From Brevibacillus brevis NBRC 100599 (GTDB taxonomy: Bacteria; Bacillota; Bacilli; Brevibacillales; Brevibacillaceae), in the NCBI RefSeq assembly GCF_000010165.1, contig NC_012491.1, positions 5,642,001 through 5,706,000 on the forward strand: a DNA stretch of 64,000 bases, given 5' to 3'. Below the pieces are notes generated by a model, which was not told where the DNA came from, did not search any database, and saw nothing but the letters and a program-made list of their open reading frames with translations. Position numbers and translations under genes: made by a program. This document shows positions 8,911 through 17,220 of this stretch, piece after piece. How positions within the stretch are numbered: position 1 is the stretch's first letter; each line of letters starts with the position of its first letter.

Positions 8911-9735
8911 TTAACGGAGCAATTGCAGTACGCCTTGTGGCAATTGGTTAGCTTGTGCCAACATTGCTTGGGACGCTTGAGTCAAAATGTTATTCTTAGT
9001 GAATGCCATTTGCTCTTTCGCCATATCAACGTCACGGATACGGGATTCAGCAGCAGTCAGGTTCTCAGAAGTGATGTTCAGGTTGTTGATAGTGTTTTCC
9101 AGACGGTTTTGGTTCGCACCCAGGTAAGAACGAGCAGCAGATACTTTGTTGATTTGAGCTTCAACGTCGCCCAGTGCAGATTTTGCACCAGATTGAGTAC
9201 CAAGAGCATATGCTTTTACTGCAGATGCAACAGCTGTAAGGTCGAATTTAGTAACATCCAAAGTCAGTGTTTGAGCTTTTTCTTGACCAATTTGCAGATC
9301 GATATTTTTGCTGCCGTTACCATTCAGCAGAGAAATACCGTTGAATTTGGTGTTGTCTTTGATGTTGTCAACCTCTTTGCTCAGTTCAGATACTTCTTCT
9401 TGGATACGAGCACGGTCTTCAGTATCAGTGTAAGTTCCGTTTGCAGATTGTGTTGCCAGTTCTTTAATACGAACGAGCATGTTGTTCACAGTTTGCAAAG
9501 CACCTTCAGCAGTTTGGATCAAAGAGATACCGTCTTGGGAGTTGCGGGAAGCTTGTTCCATACCACGAACTTGTGCACGCATACGCTCGGAGATGGAGAG
9601 ACCAGCAGCATCGTCAGCCGCACGGTTGATGCGGTAGCCGGAAGACAATTTTTCAACGTTTTTAGACAGGTTGCCAGTGTTTACACCCAGTTGACGATGA
9701 GTGTTTTGAGCAGACATATTGTGTTGGATAATCAT
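8911..9735 (-). CDS. hag: Flagellin
   Basis: 274 residues from ATG 9735 (MIIQHNMSAQNTHRQLGVN), preceded by SD AAGGAGGAAC 9 bp away; the frame extends to 9804, but the flagellin N-terminus fixes this start. The N-terminal D0/D1 region (KLSSGYRINRAADDAAGLSISERMR, SQDGISLIQTAEGAL) and C-terminal region (IRDVDMAKEQMAFTKNNILTQ, ending LPQGVLQLLR) are intact. The central region is short, so no D2/D3 domains are present. This is the filament subunit exported by the flagellar type III system and the probable acceptor for the Maf transferase. A sigma-D-like promoter lies about 105 bp upstream, and CsrA/FliW control of its mRNA is expected from the adjacent genes. Confidence 0.97.
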   Translation of the reverse strand: MIIQHNMSAQNTHRQLGVNTGNLSKNVEKLSSGYRINRAADDAAGLSISERMRAQVRGMEQASRNSQDGISLIQTAEGALQTVNNMLVRIKELATQSANGTYTDTEDRARIQEEVSELSKEVDNIKDNTKFNGISLLNGNGSKNIDLQIGQEKAQTLTLDVTKFDLTAVASAVKAYALGTQSGAKSALGDVEAQINKVSAARSYLGANQNRLENTINNLNITSENLTAAESRIRDVDMAKEQMAFTKNNILTQASQAMLAQANQLPQGVLQLLR

Positions 9736-9839
9736 GTAAAGTTCCTCCTTGAGTTGTCGACAGTCACGTCCCTGTGACTGTTGCTTATATTTGAGACGAA
9801 TCACAATCGCGCGCTCGTGACTTTGCCTCTACATTATTA

Positions 9840-9867
9840 TTATCGGTTAGTAGCTTCTGGGTGTTTA
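9840..9867 (-). promoter_or_regulatory. Sigma-D (FliA) type promoter of hag
   Basis: On the minus strand TAAA (9867-9864) is followed after 16 bases by ACCGATAA (9847-9840), close to the SigD consensus TAAA-N15-GCCGATAT. It lies in the intergenic gap between the csrA terminator and the hag ribosome binding site. The long leader could hold CsrA sites; the SD itself (AAGGAGGA) contains the GGA core bound by CsrA. Confidence 0.75.
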
Positions 9868-9888
9868 GTGCTTTTTCTACTTTTTTTG

Positions 9889-9918
9889 CAAAAAAAAAAG
9901 ATGATCTACTGATCATCT
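9889..9918 (-). terminator. Terminator at the csrA 3' end
   Basis: Arms AGATGATC (9899-9906) and GATCATCT (9911-9918) around a 4-nt loop, followed on the minus strand by a run of ten T. The hairpin overlaps the last codons and stop of csrA. Confidence 0.85.
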
Positions 9919-10154
9919 CTTTTTTCCTTACTTGTTTGAAAAAGTTGTTTCATAGACGCCCAATCACTTTGACTCTTCATCGCCAACCGATTTTCTTCCT
10001 GAATGGCATCAAATATCTCTTTCCGATACACATCCAAATTACGTGGTGCGTCGATTCCGAGTTTAATCTGGTCTCCATCAATAGAAATGATTTTAATCTC
10101 GATGGTGTCTCCGATCATGATCGATTCATTTTTCTTTCGAGAAAGGACCAGCAT
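9906..10154 (-). CDS. csrA: Carbon storage regulator CsrA, translational repressor of flagellin
   Basis: 82 residues from ATG 10154 (MLVLSRKKNESIMIGD), preceded by an AGGTGG SD; the longer frame to 10187 is discarded because CsrA always begins MLVL(S/T)RK. The core beta-strands and conserved arginine near the end of the first strand of the dimer are present. CsrA binds GGA motifs in the hag leader and blocks translation; FliW, encoded 11 bp upstream, antagonises it. It carries a longer C-terminal tail (about 20 residues) than the 61-residue E. coli protein, as is usual in Bacilli. Confidence 0.95.
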   Translation of the reverse strand: MLVLSRKKNESIMIGDTIEIKIISIDGDQIKLGIDAPRNLDVYRKEIFDAIQEENRLAMKSQSDWASMKQLFQTSKEKRDDQ

Positions 10155-10165
10155 GTAAACACCAC

Positions 10166-10582
10166 CTACTTTTGATCGACAACACATTGCTCAAACAATG
10201 GCTGACGAATGGAGTATGTATCTTCCTGCAAAATGACCTGTCTGCCCATCCGATTTGTCATATTTACTACAATTGGTGCCTTTAGATTAACTGTAGCTTT
10301 ATTGTTTTCGCGTATAGAAACAATAGAAAACACACCGATTTGAGAGTCTTCCATCACTCGCAATGCCTCTCTTGCTACTTCCGAGAGCTCAAAACTGTAA
10401 TCCGGGAAAAAGGCAAAGGGATCAATGACCCAAAATCCTACATCTATCTCTTCTGTCGATTGAATCAGAAAAAAAGGATTTCCCTCTTCTTGCATCAACT
10501 GAAAAAATTGCAGATGGGAAAACCCCGGGATGCCATCTTCAAAAAATAGCTTACCCATTTCCACTTGTTGACTTGTGTCCAT
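10166..10582 (-). CDS. fliW: Flagellar assembly factor FliW
   Basis: 138 residues. FEDGIPGFSHLQFFQL, PFFLIQSTEEIDVGFWVIDPF and VNLKAPIVVNMTNRMGRQVI are FliW family signatures. FliW binds either flagellin or CsrA, so secretion of flagellin frees FliW to sequester CsrA and allow hag translation. It is located directly upstream of csrA in the conserved yviE-fliW-csrA-hag order. Confidence 0.95.
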   Translation of the reverse strand: MDTSQQVEMGKLFFEDGIPGFSHLQFFQLMQEEGNPFFLIQSTEEIDVGFWVIDPFAFFPDYSFELSEVAREALRVMEDSQIGVFSIVSIRENNKATVNLKAPIVVNMTNRMGRQVILQEDTYSIRQPLFEQCVVDQK

Positions 10583-10595
10583 GTTTTCCCCTCAC

Positions 10596-11174
10596 TTACA
10601 TCTTTTGATCCAGTTGACCGCCGACCACATCTATTTTCAGACTATTATATTGTATCATATATGGCTCTACCTTGCCTGCTGTATACGAAAACTCTGGAGG
10701 TCTCGTAACAGGATCTATGCTCATCCCGTTACGTTGTACGTTAATCACGGTTGGTTTGAGGTCCACATTAATTTCGACTCCATCATCCATTGACGTTGCG
10801 GGAGGAGTGTAGCCCCCCTCCAACGCCCGTAAGCCTTTTTCTCGTCCAATTGACGCTATAGCATTCTCTTTTGTATATATCTTCATTAATCGGTCGCCCT
10901 CTTGACTCTTTTCTGCGATAGCCTCGAGAGCCTTTTGTTTTCCATAAGAAGCACTGCTATCACTAAACTCTACAGAGGTCATGATGCCTATATTAGCACG
11001 CGCCTGACTCGAATCTATATTTAATATAATGCTACCTTGCTCAATCGAAAGCGTAGCCGGCTTTTGGCGTAAATTCATCTCTGCTTGCGGTTGTTTTATT
11101 TCATGAACAGGTTTACTAATGTTCAAACCTAACCGAGCAAACGTACTCTGCATTTGAATGTGCGGAATTTGCAT
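10596..11174 (-). CDS. yviE: YviE-like flagellar operon protein (DUF6470)
   Basis: 192 residues, MQIPHIQMQSTFARLGLNISKPV... The start IPxIxMxSTxAxLGL, ATLSIEQGSIILNIDSSQAR and the C-terminal PPEFSYTAGKVEPYMIQYNSLKIDVVGG pattern match the YviE family found between flgL and fliW in Bacilli. Biochemical function is not established. It sits 13 bp upstream of fliW. Confidence 0.85.
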   Translation of the reverse strand: MQIPHIQMQSTFARLGLNISKPVHEIKQPQAEMNLRQKPATLSIEQGSIILNIDSSQARANIGIMTSVEFSDSSASYGKQKALEAIAEKSQEGDRLMKIYTKENAIASIGREKGLRALEGGYTPPATSMDDGVEINVDLKPTVINVQRNGMSIDPVTRPPEFSYTAGKVEPYMIQYNSLKIDVVGGQLDQKM

Positions 11175-11198
11175 TGGTCATTCTCCTTCATTTTCAAT

Positions 11199-12101
11199 CT
11201 AGCGAAGGAAGTCCAACAATGATGGTTGAATGATCCGAGCTCCAGATCCTAACGCTGCAGAATGAACACTTTCTTGTGTTTTTAAATTTGTCATTACCTT
11301 CGCCATGTCTGCATCTTCATTCTTTGACAGTAATCCCGTGATACCAACCTCTTGTGTGTTCAAGCGTTCTGCAATTAGTTCTACGCGGTTCACACTTGCA
11401 CCTAATGAAGCTCTTTCTGCCAGCAATTTATCATATTGTTGATTAATAGCGGGTTGAAACTGTGCTGCACTTCTCCCATTGTTAAGCTCAGTAATGATAT
11501 TATCTAGCGCTTTGAACATATTGTTTGCGTTATCAGGGAAATTAAAAATGTTTTGAGCATTAATATTCGAGGTTACAAAGACATTTTGACTCACTTCCAA
11601 ATTAATGGGAGAGCTATTCGTACTAACGAAGTCACCTTTTCCACCATTGGCCGTTAAATCATAAGGTGCTTTATTTGTATCTGTACCAGCAAATATATAC
11701 TTACCATTAATTTGTTGATTGGCTAATGTACCTAAATGATTCTTTAATTCCTGAATCTCTGACCCCATCGTTTTCAAGTCATCAGGTGAAATAGCCCCGT
11801 CCGCAGAATAAATCAGGAGTTCCTTTACACGCTTCATGACATTTCCTACTTCATCCATGGTACCATCGGTCATATCCATCCACGATTTTGCTTCATCTAC
11901 ATTCCGTTTGTATTGGTCATTCTCCATTAAAGATGACCGATAAAACATCCCCCGCGCTGCAACTACAGGATCATCGGATGGCTTTTCAATTTTGCTACCG
12001 GACGCAAGTTGATGTTGCAGCTTATCCATGTTTCGCATGGAATTATGCAGATTCCGTAGCATATTACTATTCAACATATTCTGCGTTACACGTACTGCCA
12101 T
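11199..12101 (-). CDS. flgL: Flagellar hook-associated protein 3, FlgL
   Basis: 300 residues. Starts MAVRVTQNMLNSNMLRNLHNSM with LASGSKIEKPSDDPVVAARGM, the flagellin-like N-terminal D0/D1 of FlgL, and ends with an amphipathic helix (SLLDFLR). FlgL joins the hook-filament junction with FlgK. It follows flgK by 17 bp. Confidence 0.95.
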   Translation of the reverse strand: MAVRVTQNMLNSNMLRNLHNSMRNMDKLQHQLASGSKIEKPSDDPVVAARGMFYRSSLMENDQYKRNVDEAKSWMDMTDGTMDEVGNVMKRVKELLIYSADGAISPDDLKTMGSEIQELKNHLGTLANQQINGKYIFAGTDTNKAPYDLTANGGKGDFVSTNSSPINLEVSQNVFVTSNINAQNIFNFPDNANNMFKALDNIITELNNGRSAAQFQPAINQQYDKLLAERASLGASVNRVELIAERLNTQEVGITGLLSKNEDADMAKVMTNLKTQESVHSAALGSGARIIQPSLLDFLR

Positions 12102-12118
12102 AAATTATTCCCTCCTAA

Positions 12119-13606
12119 TTAGAGGCCAACTCGGCCCATGCCGTTGATGACTTTGTCCAAAATTTCGTCCATGCTTGTCATAACACGAGCAGAAGCACTG
12201 TATGCATGTTGGTATTTCACCATTTCTGCCATTTCATCATCAATCGATACGCCAGATACAGATTGACGTTGGCTGTCCACAGTACCTACAAGCATCTCGG
12301 AGTTCAATTGGTTACGTTCGGCTTCCTGGGCGTCAACTCCCAATTGGCTGATTGTGTAGCGATAGTAGTTATCCAGCGTAGAGCTTTCAGCCAAATCGTT
12401 AGGTCCAGTGCCAGCAGCCAGTACCTTGAACTTAATTGAAGCAATAGCCAGAGCGCTCTTGTTATTTCCAACAGGAGTGCTTCCTGCTTCTTCTTGTGCA
12501 GCCGCAATCGCATCCAAGCTCTTCATAATTTCTGGATTAATGACAATCCCAGACGCACTCGTTGGATAATTTTTGGATGCTGGATTAGCAGCCAGCGAAT
12601 TCGCATCCACAAAGAAAGGCAGATCCTGTACAGTGCCATTGTTAATATCACTCAAGCTTCGTCCTGCCCGGTGCAGATCATTGATTTCCTTCGTCAGATT
12701 CACCGCCAAAACATCCAAGCGTTTCAGCATGCCCGGCACGATCTGATCACGGGATTGGAGGGTTCCTGCCATGTAGCCGGTTGTCGGCACAAACGCCGCT
12801 CCGCCTAACGTCATGTCACTCATGCCCGTAGCTGGATTCTGTACAGTAGCTACCGGCTGCGATGTAATTCCAGTAACAAACTCACGACCTTCAATGGTCA
12901 CATTAACCATACCGGCTGTTGACTGCGTCGCACGTACCTCCACCAGCTTGGAGAGCTTGTCCAAAAGCACGTCACGCTGGTCATAGAGATCATTTGGCTG
13001 ATAGCCATGTGGTACAACGTTAGCTATCTGATTGTTCAAGTTAGCAATCTGTTGGCCCAATGAATTGATCTCCATCGATTTTACATTGACCACGTTATTG
13101 AGATCAGTTTGTACTTCCTTAATATGATTGGTCAGCGTATTAAACGTATCCGCTACTGCCTTGCTTCGTTCCCGAACAACTGCGCGAGCTGATGTATCAG
13201 TAGGGTCCTTGGCGAGGTCCTGCCATGCTTGCCACATTTGGTCCATAACCTTTTGCAAACCAGTGTCAGACGGTTCGTTCATGATGCCTTCCAATTTCTC
13301 CAACGTTTCCAAACGACCATCCCAGTAACCTTGGCGTTTGTACTCATTCCGATACTGAATATCCAAAAACTCTTCCCGCAGACGCTGGATACTAGTAGCT
13401 TGAACCCCTGTTCCGAGCAACCCTGGCTCGATACTCGCTTGCATCCCTACATAAGGCAAACCAGTCGTAGCCTGCATATTCACGCGCTGGCGGCTGTAGC
13501 CTTCCGTATTCGCATTGGAGATATTGTGTCCCGTTGTATTTAGCGCGGACTGTTGAGCGAACAAGCCGCGTTTGCTGACTTCAATTCCATGAAAAGTAGA
13601 GCGCAT
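12119..13606 (-). CDS. flgK: Flagellar hook-associated protein 1, FlgK
   Basis: 495 residues. N-terminal FHGIEVSKRGLFAQQSALNTTGHNISNANTEGYSRQRV is the flagellar rod/hook motif, and the C-terminal VSIDDEMAEMVKYQHAYSASARVMTSMDEILDKVINGMGR is the FlgK/FlgE C-terminal helix. It forms the hook-filament junction and is exported with the FlgN chaperone encoded just upstream. Confidence 0.96.
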   Translation of the reverse strand: MRSTFHGIEVSKRGLFAQQSALNTTGHNISNANTEGYSRQRVNMQATTGLPYVGMQASIEPGLLGTGVQATSIQRLREEFLDIQYRNEYKRQGYWDGRLETLEKLEGIMNEPSDTGLQKVMDQMWQAWQDLAKDPTDTSARAVVRERSKAVADTFNTLTNHIKEVQTDLNNVVNVKSMEINSLGQQIANLNNQIANVVPHGYQPNDLYDQRDVLLDKLSKLVEVRATQSTAGMVNVTIEGREFVTGITSQPVATVQNPATGMSDMTLGGAAFVPTTGYMAGTLQSRDQIVPGMLKRLDVLAVNLTKEINDLHRAGRSLSDINNGTVQDLPFFVDANSLAANPASKNYPTSASGIVINPEIMKSLDAIAAAQEEAGSTPVGNNKSALAIASIKFKVLAAGTGPNDLAESSTLDNYYRYTISQLGVDAQEAERNQLNSEMLVGTVDSQRQSVSGVSIDDEMAEMVKYQHAYSASARVMTSMDEILDKVINGMGRVGL

Positions 13607-13618
13607 TTCGACACCTCT

Positions 13619-14110
13619 TTACGCTTTTTTGTTGAAAAAAGTTCGATTAGCCTGACGATACGTATCCGAGGTCGGCCTTCCGTAGATGAAGTCGTCCTCG
13701 GGCGTATCCGTGATCAGGTCGAGCGTCATGTTGACAAAAGAAAGGGATTGCTCCAGTAACTGCTGATTCAGGTTGTTAGCATCGCGCAGTTCAGTCACAA
13801 TCCGGCTTAGCTCATTACGACAGGAGTTGAGTCGCATCTTCTCTTCCGCACTGGTCGTCAACTTGATCAATTCAGCCAGTGTGCCTTCTTGCAGCGCAAA
13901 GCCCTTCTGTGCTGTCAGTTCTTTTACGACTTGCTGGCGGGCTGCTTCAGCTTCTGTGACGCCCTTGATCAGTTTTTGCTCCTGGCGTGTAATGGCTATA
14001 AGTTCATCCACATTTCCTTTTACCAGCACTTCTTTCTTGTGCATAGCTAAGGTATACAAGGCTTTGTGCAACTGGATCAAGTTGTCGAGCAGATCGTAGA
14101 GTCTGTTCAT
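13619..14110 (-). CDS. flgN: FlgN-type export chaperone
   Basis: 163 residues from ATG 14110 (MNRLYDLLDNLIQLHKALYTLA), with SD GAGGAG 9 bp upstream; an upstream start at 14134 would overlap that SD. Helical coiled-coil composition, the NLIQLHKALYTLAMHKKEVLVKGNVDELI segment and position between flgM and flgK identify FlgN, the cytosolic chaperone for FlgK and FlgL. Confidence 0.88.
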   Translation of the reverse strand: MNRLYDLLDNLIQLHKALYTLAMHKKEVLVKGNVDELIAITRQEQKLIKGVTEAEAARQQVVKELTAQKGFALQEGTLAELIKLTTSAEEKMRLNSCRNELSRIVTELRDANNLNQQLLEQSLSFVNMTLDLITDTPEDDFIYGRPTSDTYRQANRTFFNKKA

Positions 14111-14182
14111 TCCTTGCTTCTCCTCATCTTCCATCGAAAACTATTCAAAGAGGCTGTTCAAAAAGCCTTCTTTTGGTCTGTG

Positions 14183-14458
14183 TTACAGCTTTTTCCAAAA
14201 GGACAGGAGCTTATCAGCGATCCGCTCACTTGAGACGTGATATCTTCCTTCCTCTACTTGCTTCTTCAACTGCTCCACCTTTTCCCGACGTTGCGGAGAG
14301 TTGACATCTTCTACTTGCTTTTGCATTTCCAGCGCTTCTGTGGAAATGTTTACTTCATCCTTGCCCATCGGGATTTTGCCGCTTTTGCCTACCTGATTGT
14401 TGCCTGTCTTGTTGTAAGCATTGATCATCCCGACACGGTTAGGTTCATTAATCCGCAT
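14183..14458 (-). CDS. flgM: Anti-sigma-D factor FlgM
   Basis: 91 residues. MRINEPNRVGMINAYNK at the N-terminus and the C-terminal EKVEQLKKQVEEGRYHVSSERIADKLLSFWK region are the FlgM signatures; the C-terminal half binds the flagellar sigma factor until FlgM is secreted on hook completion. It is the first gene after an intergenic terminator and a likely SigD promoter. Confidence 0.93.
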   Translation of the reverse strand: MRINEPNRVGMINAYNKTGNNQVGKSGKIPMGKDEVNISTEALEMQKQVEDVNSPQRREKVEQLKKQVEEGRYHVSSERIADKLLSFWKKL

Positions 14459-14496
14459 CTGATTACCATCCTCTCATACCAACGGTCTTTTCATAG

Positions 14497-14533
14497 AAAA
14501 AACCGATGACACCTCTTAGTAGTATCATCGGCA
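14497..14533 (-). terminator. Terminator between yvyF and flgM
   Basis: Near-perfect hairpin with arms 14503-14512 and 14522-14531 (one mismatch), followed on the minus strand by a TTTTTT run (14497-14502). It would limit read-through from the comF-yvyF transcript into flgM. Confidence 0.7.
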
Positions 14534-14552
14534 ATTTCATCATGTACGATTA
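14525..14552 (-). promoter_or_regulatory. Possible sigma-D promoter for flgM-flgN-flgK-flgL
   Basis: On the minus strand TAAT (14552-14549), 16 bases, then GCCGATGA (14532-14525), near the SigD consensus. The -10 box is embedded in the terminator hairpin, so it could be partly coincidental; a SigD promoter before flgM is known in B. subtilis. Confidence 0.45.
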
Positions 14553-14568
14553 GTTTTTTTGCACAAAA

Positions 14569-15006
14569 CTATTCGTCACTATTCTGCTTTCTTCGATAAG
14601 CTGCATTAGCCAGTTCGGCGCGTTGGAATTCGTCCAATCGTTGCTCTACCTCGAGTTGCTGCGTAATTTCATGCTTCAAGCCTTTTAGACAAGATTCGCA
14701 AATATTGCCTGCTCGAATCAAAAAACCGCATCGCTCACATGGATAGCCAAGGTTGGGACTTCCGGCAACCGAAATGCGCCCTTCCTTGATAAACTTCGTG
14801 ATTTGCTTCACGCTCACACCAGTGGCTTCGCTCACTTGATGAATATTCGATCCGCGATTTTCGCGCTTACGCAAATACTGGGCACATGCCTCATATTCTT
14901 GTTCCACTTCTTTATTGCATTTGGGGCAAATGTCACGGACTGCTTGTACAAATACAGCATCACACCGCGAGCAGTTTGCCAACTTGCCCATAGACATATC
15001 GGACAA
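14569..15006 (-). CDS. yvyF: YvyF-like flagellar operon zinc-ribbon protein
   Basis: 145 residues, the TIGR03826 family. Two CxxC pairs near the N-terminus (CSRC and CPKC) and another pair (CERC, CESC) suggest two zinc ribbons flanking a MerR-like HTH (SNIHQVSEATGVSVKQITKFIKEGRI). Found in Bacilli between comFC and flgM; role not established but linked to flagellar gene control. A TTG/ATG choice does not change the domain content. Confidence 0.85.
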   Translation of the reverse strand: MSDMSMGKLANCSRCDAVFVQAVRDICPKCNKEVEQEYEACAQYLRKRENRGSNIHQVSEATGVSVKQITKFIKEGRISVAGSPNLGYPCERCGFLIRAGNICESCLKGLKHEITQQLEVEQRLDEFQRAELANAAYRRKQNSDE

Positions 15007-15084
15007 CCCCTTTTCCGTTCAGAAAGTTCATACGGTTCCATATCCGTTGTATGCCTACATCATAGCTTAATTTTTCCAAACTGG

Positions 15085-15864
15085 CTATCGGTATATTGTC
15101 AAGGAATACATATCACAGCTTGGCCCCAAATACTCTCTGATTGTCCTCGCGCACGAACGCAGCGTCGAGCCAGTCGTATAAATATCGTCAAGGAGCAGGA
15201 TTTTAGCAGCAGAGGGTATATCCTGGCCATCCCACACAAAAGCTTCGCGCATACTCTCCTGACGTGCTGCCCGCCCTTTTTGCTTGCTTAGCTTTGGGGT
15301 GTCCTTCGCCCGGAGAAGCAACGGTTTGACAGGAATTTTGATTACTGCTCCTAAATGACGAGCCAGCAAGTCAACCTGATTGAAGCCGCGTTCCCTCAAA
15401 CGCTGTGGATGTAGGGGAACCGTCGTGATACAGGTAAACCCCATAGATCTGTAATAACGCTGAACTGTAATGGCGAGAAGCGTACCGTAAAATGAAGCTA
15501 GCCGTTCGTCACCGCGGTATTTAAACAATCCGAGCAAATCCCTCTCTCCCTTTTCATAGCGAAGCAAACTCCGATTTGCCACCAATATTTTACCATCTTC
15601 CCCATGAACACAATCCCTGCATAGCCCTTCACTGCCGATACTAGTCTGCAACTCCCTATCGCGCCCGCACCGTTGGCAAATATCATGCCCAATCAACGGT
15701 AAAGCATCAAGACAAGCTCCACACAACATAATCCCTTTTAACATGCGATAGGTGACCGGATACCCCGCCTGATCCGATAGCTGTCGCGCTTTTTCTCGAG
15801 CGATCGATTCCTTTTGAAATGCTAGGATACGCCCACCACAACGGACACACACCCCACTGGTCAT
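15085..15864 (-). CDS. comFC: Late competence protein ComFC, phosphoribosyltransferase-like
   Basis: 259 residues. Four-cysteine N-terminal region (CVRCGG, CGAC, CQRCGRD, CRDC) followed by a type I PRTase domain with ITTVPLHPQRLRERGFNQ and the PRPP loop ILLLDDIYTTGSTL. ComFC supports natural transformation together with the ComFA helicase. Its ATG overlaps the comFA stop by 4 bp. With the prophage in place it is cut off from the normal comF promoter and would depend on a promoter inside the prophage end or the comFA remnant. Confidence 0.93.
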   Translation of the reverse strand: MTSGVCVRCGGRILAFQKESIAREKARQLSDQAGYPVTYRMLKGIMLCGACLDALPLIGHDICQRCGRDRELQTSIGSEGLCRDCVHGEDGKILVANRSLLRYEKGERDLLGLFKYRGDERLASFYGTLLAITVQRYYRSMGFTCITTVPLHPQRLRERGFNQVDLLARHLGAVIKIPVKPLLLRAKDTPKLSKQKGRAARQESMREAFVWDGQDIPSAAKILLLDDIYTTGSTLRSCARTIREYLGPSCDMYSLTIYR

Positions 15865-16877
15865 GAATGCCCCCTTTGTTCCGCCAGCCTTTGAGCCAAA
15901 CTGTTCATCTGTGAAATCTGCCTGACAGCCCGCTTTGGAGGAGTAGATCGTTCTGCTTGTAAAAATAGAACGCTACCTGTCGTATCATCGACTGACCGCC
16001 CAACTCTCCCTGCTATCTGCACCAATGACGCCTCGTCAAATACTGGCGCCTCCGCACCAACCACTACTACGTCACTCTTTGGTATGGTCACACCCCGCTC
16101 CAGAATTGTTGTCGTCACCATGACGGTATAACGTTTTTCCCGAAAGGCGAGTACCTTCTCCTCCCGCATAGGGTCTGCCGCATGAACTCCAGCCATCTCC
16201 CCCACATGAGCAGGAAGCCACTTGCGAAGGTATGATAGCACCCTATCAATTTCATCAACCCGTGGTACAAAAACAAAAACTTGTCGGTCTTTATTCAGAG
16301 ATGTACGCACTGCATCAATAAATGGTGCCACGATTCGATTCGTCTGAACGCGCTTGTGTAAGCCTTGTACCGTGAGAATCTTGGGGACAGGAAGCGCAGC
16401 ACCATGATAGCGCCCAGGTAACAGAACATGTGTATCAGAGAAAAGCGGTATCGCCCCAGACGAGCCTATGGTTGAGCGTCCTTTTCTAACCAGCCGCTTT
16501 TGCAAATATCCCGGAGGTGTCGCGCTTAAATAAAGCAGCTTCCCATTCTTTTTCACTGCTCTGGATAGAGCGCGATACAAAATAGGATCATTATGATAAG
16601 GGAACGCGTCAGCCTCGTCGAGAACCACCAGCAAAAAACGCCGATGGAAGCGCACAACCTGATGCGTGGTCGCAATCGTGATGTCACTCTCTTCCCACTT
16701 TTCCGAGCTCGAACCGTGGACGGCAATCACTTTAGCCCCTGGAAAAACTCGCTGAATCCTCGGAGCCAGCTCCAACACGACGTCTTTTCGAGGTGTTGCA
16801 ATCAAAACGCGACCACCTGCAGCAAGTGCTTCTGTAACTGAAGGGAATAATAGCTCTGTTTTGCCTGCTCCACAAAC
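15861..16877 (-). pseudogene. comFA: comFA 3' portion (helicase core) separated from its 5' part by a prophage
   Basis: The frame carries VCGAGKTELLFP (Walker A), VVLDEADAFPY (DEAD box), YLSATPPG and the C-terminal helicase lobe with TTTILERGVTIPKSDVVVV and QIAGRVGRS. It has no proper start: only a TTG at 16883, in prophage DNA, precedes VVCGAG. Joining it to the 5' fragment at the shared CAAAC (16873-16877 and 56589-56593) gives LIWAVCGAGKTE in frame and a protein of about 660 residues. ComFA is the cytosolic ATPase that helps draw single-stranded DNA through the ComEC channel. The gene is reversibly broken rather than decayed: no stop or frameshift is seen. Confidence 0.93.
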
Positions 16878-16898
16878 AACCAATCATGAATACTAAAA
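16873..16898. other. attL: left prophage junction with half of the attP dyad
   Basis: The host comFA sequence ends at the shared CAAAC (16873-16877), followed 9 bases later by a phage arm ATGAATACTAAAA (16886-16898). This arm is the exact reverse complement of the arm at 56565-56577 on the other end of the prophage. Nothing coding is seen from here to 17220. Confidence 0.88.
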
Positions 16899-17128
16899 TT
16901 ATCATAAATATGCCTCGGTCATATCAATCGAGGCATTTATTGCATATTTAATGAAGGAACTCATTGCCTTTCTGTAATCCTTACTCCGCCTTCACAAATT
17001 TTTCAATGTATTTTGCTATTTTGCCGTTCTTCCTTGGTGAAAATCTGGTACATCGTTTTTTGGACTTCCAACCATTGTTGATACAGGGTGTACTCGAAAT
17101 GAACAAATCATGCAGGACGATAGTCCTA

Positions 17129-17168
17129 GTTACCAAATATTTACATTCGGTAACTCTTTTTGTAAAAT
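17129..17168 (+). promoter_or_regulatory. Promoter and candidate operator of the quorum receptor gene
   Basis: TTTACA (17140-17145), 17-bp spacer, TG-extended TAAAAT (17163-17168) is a good vegetative promoter for the gene at 17221. The inverted repeat GTTACC (17129-17134) / GGTAAC (17149-17154) spans the -35 box, suggesting repression or autoregulation. A stretch of T follows (about 17185-17198), before the SD AAGGAGG (17202-17208). Confidence 0.65.
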
Positions 17169-17220
17169 ATAGGGAGTTTGATGTTTCTTTTTTTTTTTGC
17201 TAAGGAGGAGTAGGTTTAAT

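Noticed and set aside
8923..9777. Long + strand ORF (284 codons)
   Set aside because: Antisense of hag; the opposite strand has the conserved flagellin sequence and a proper SD.
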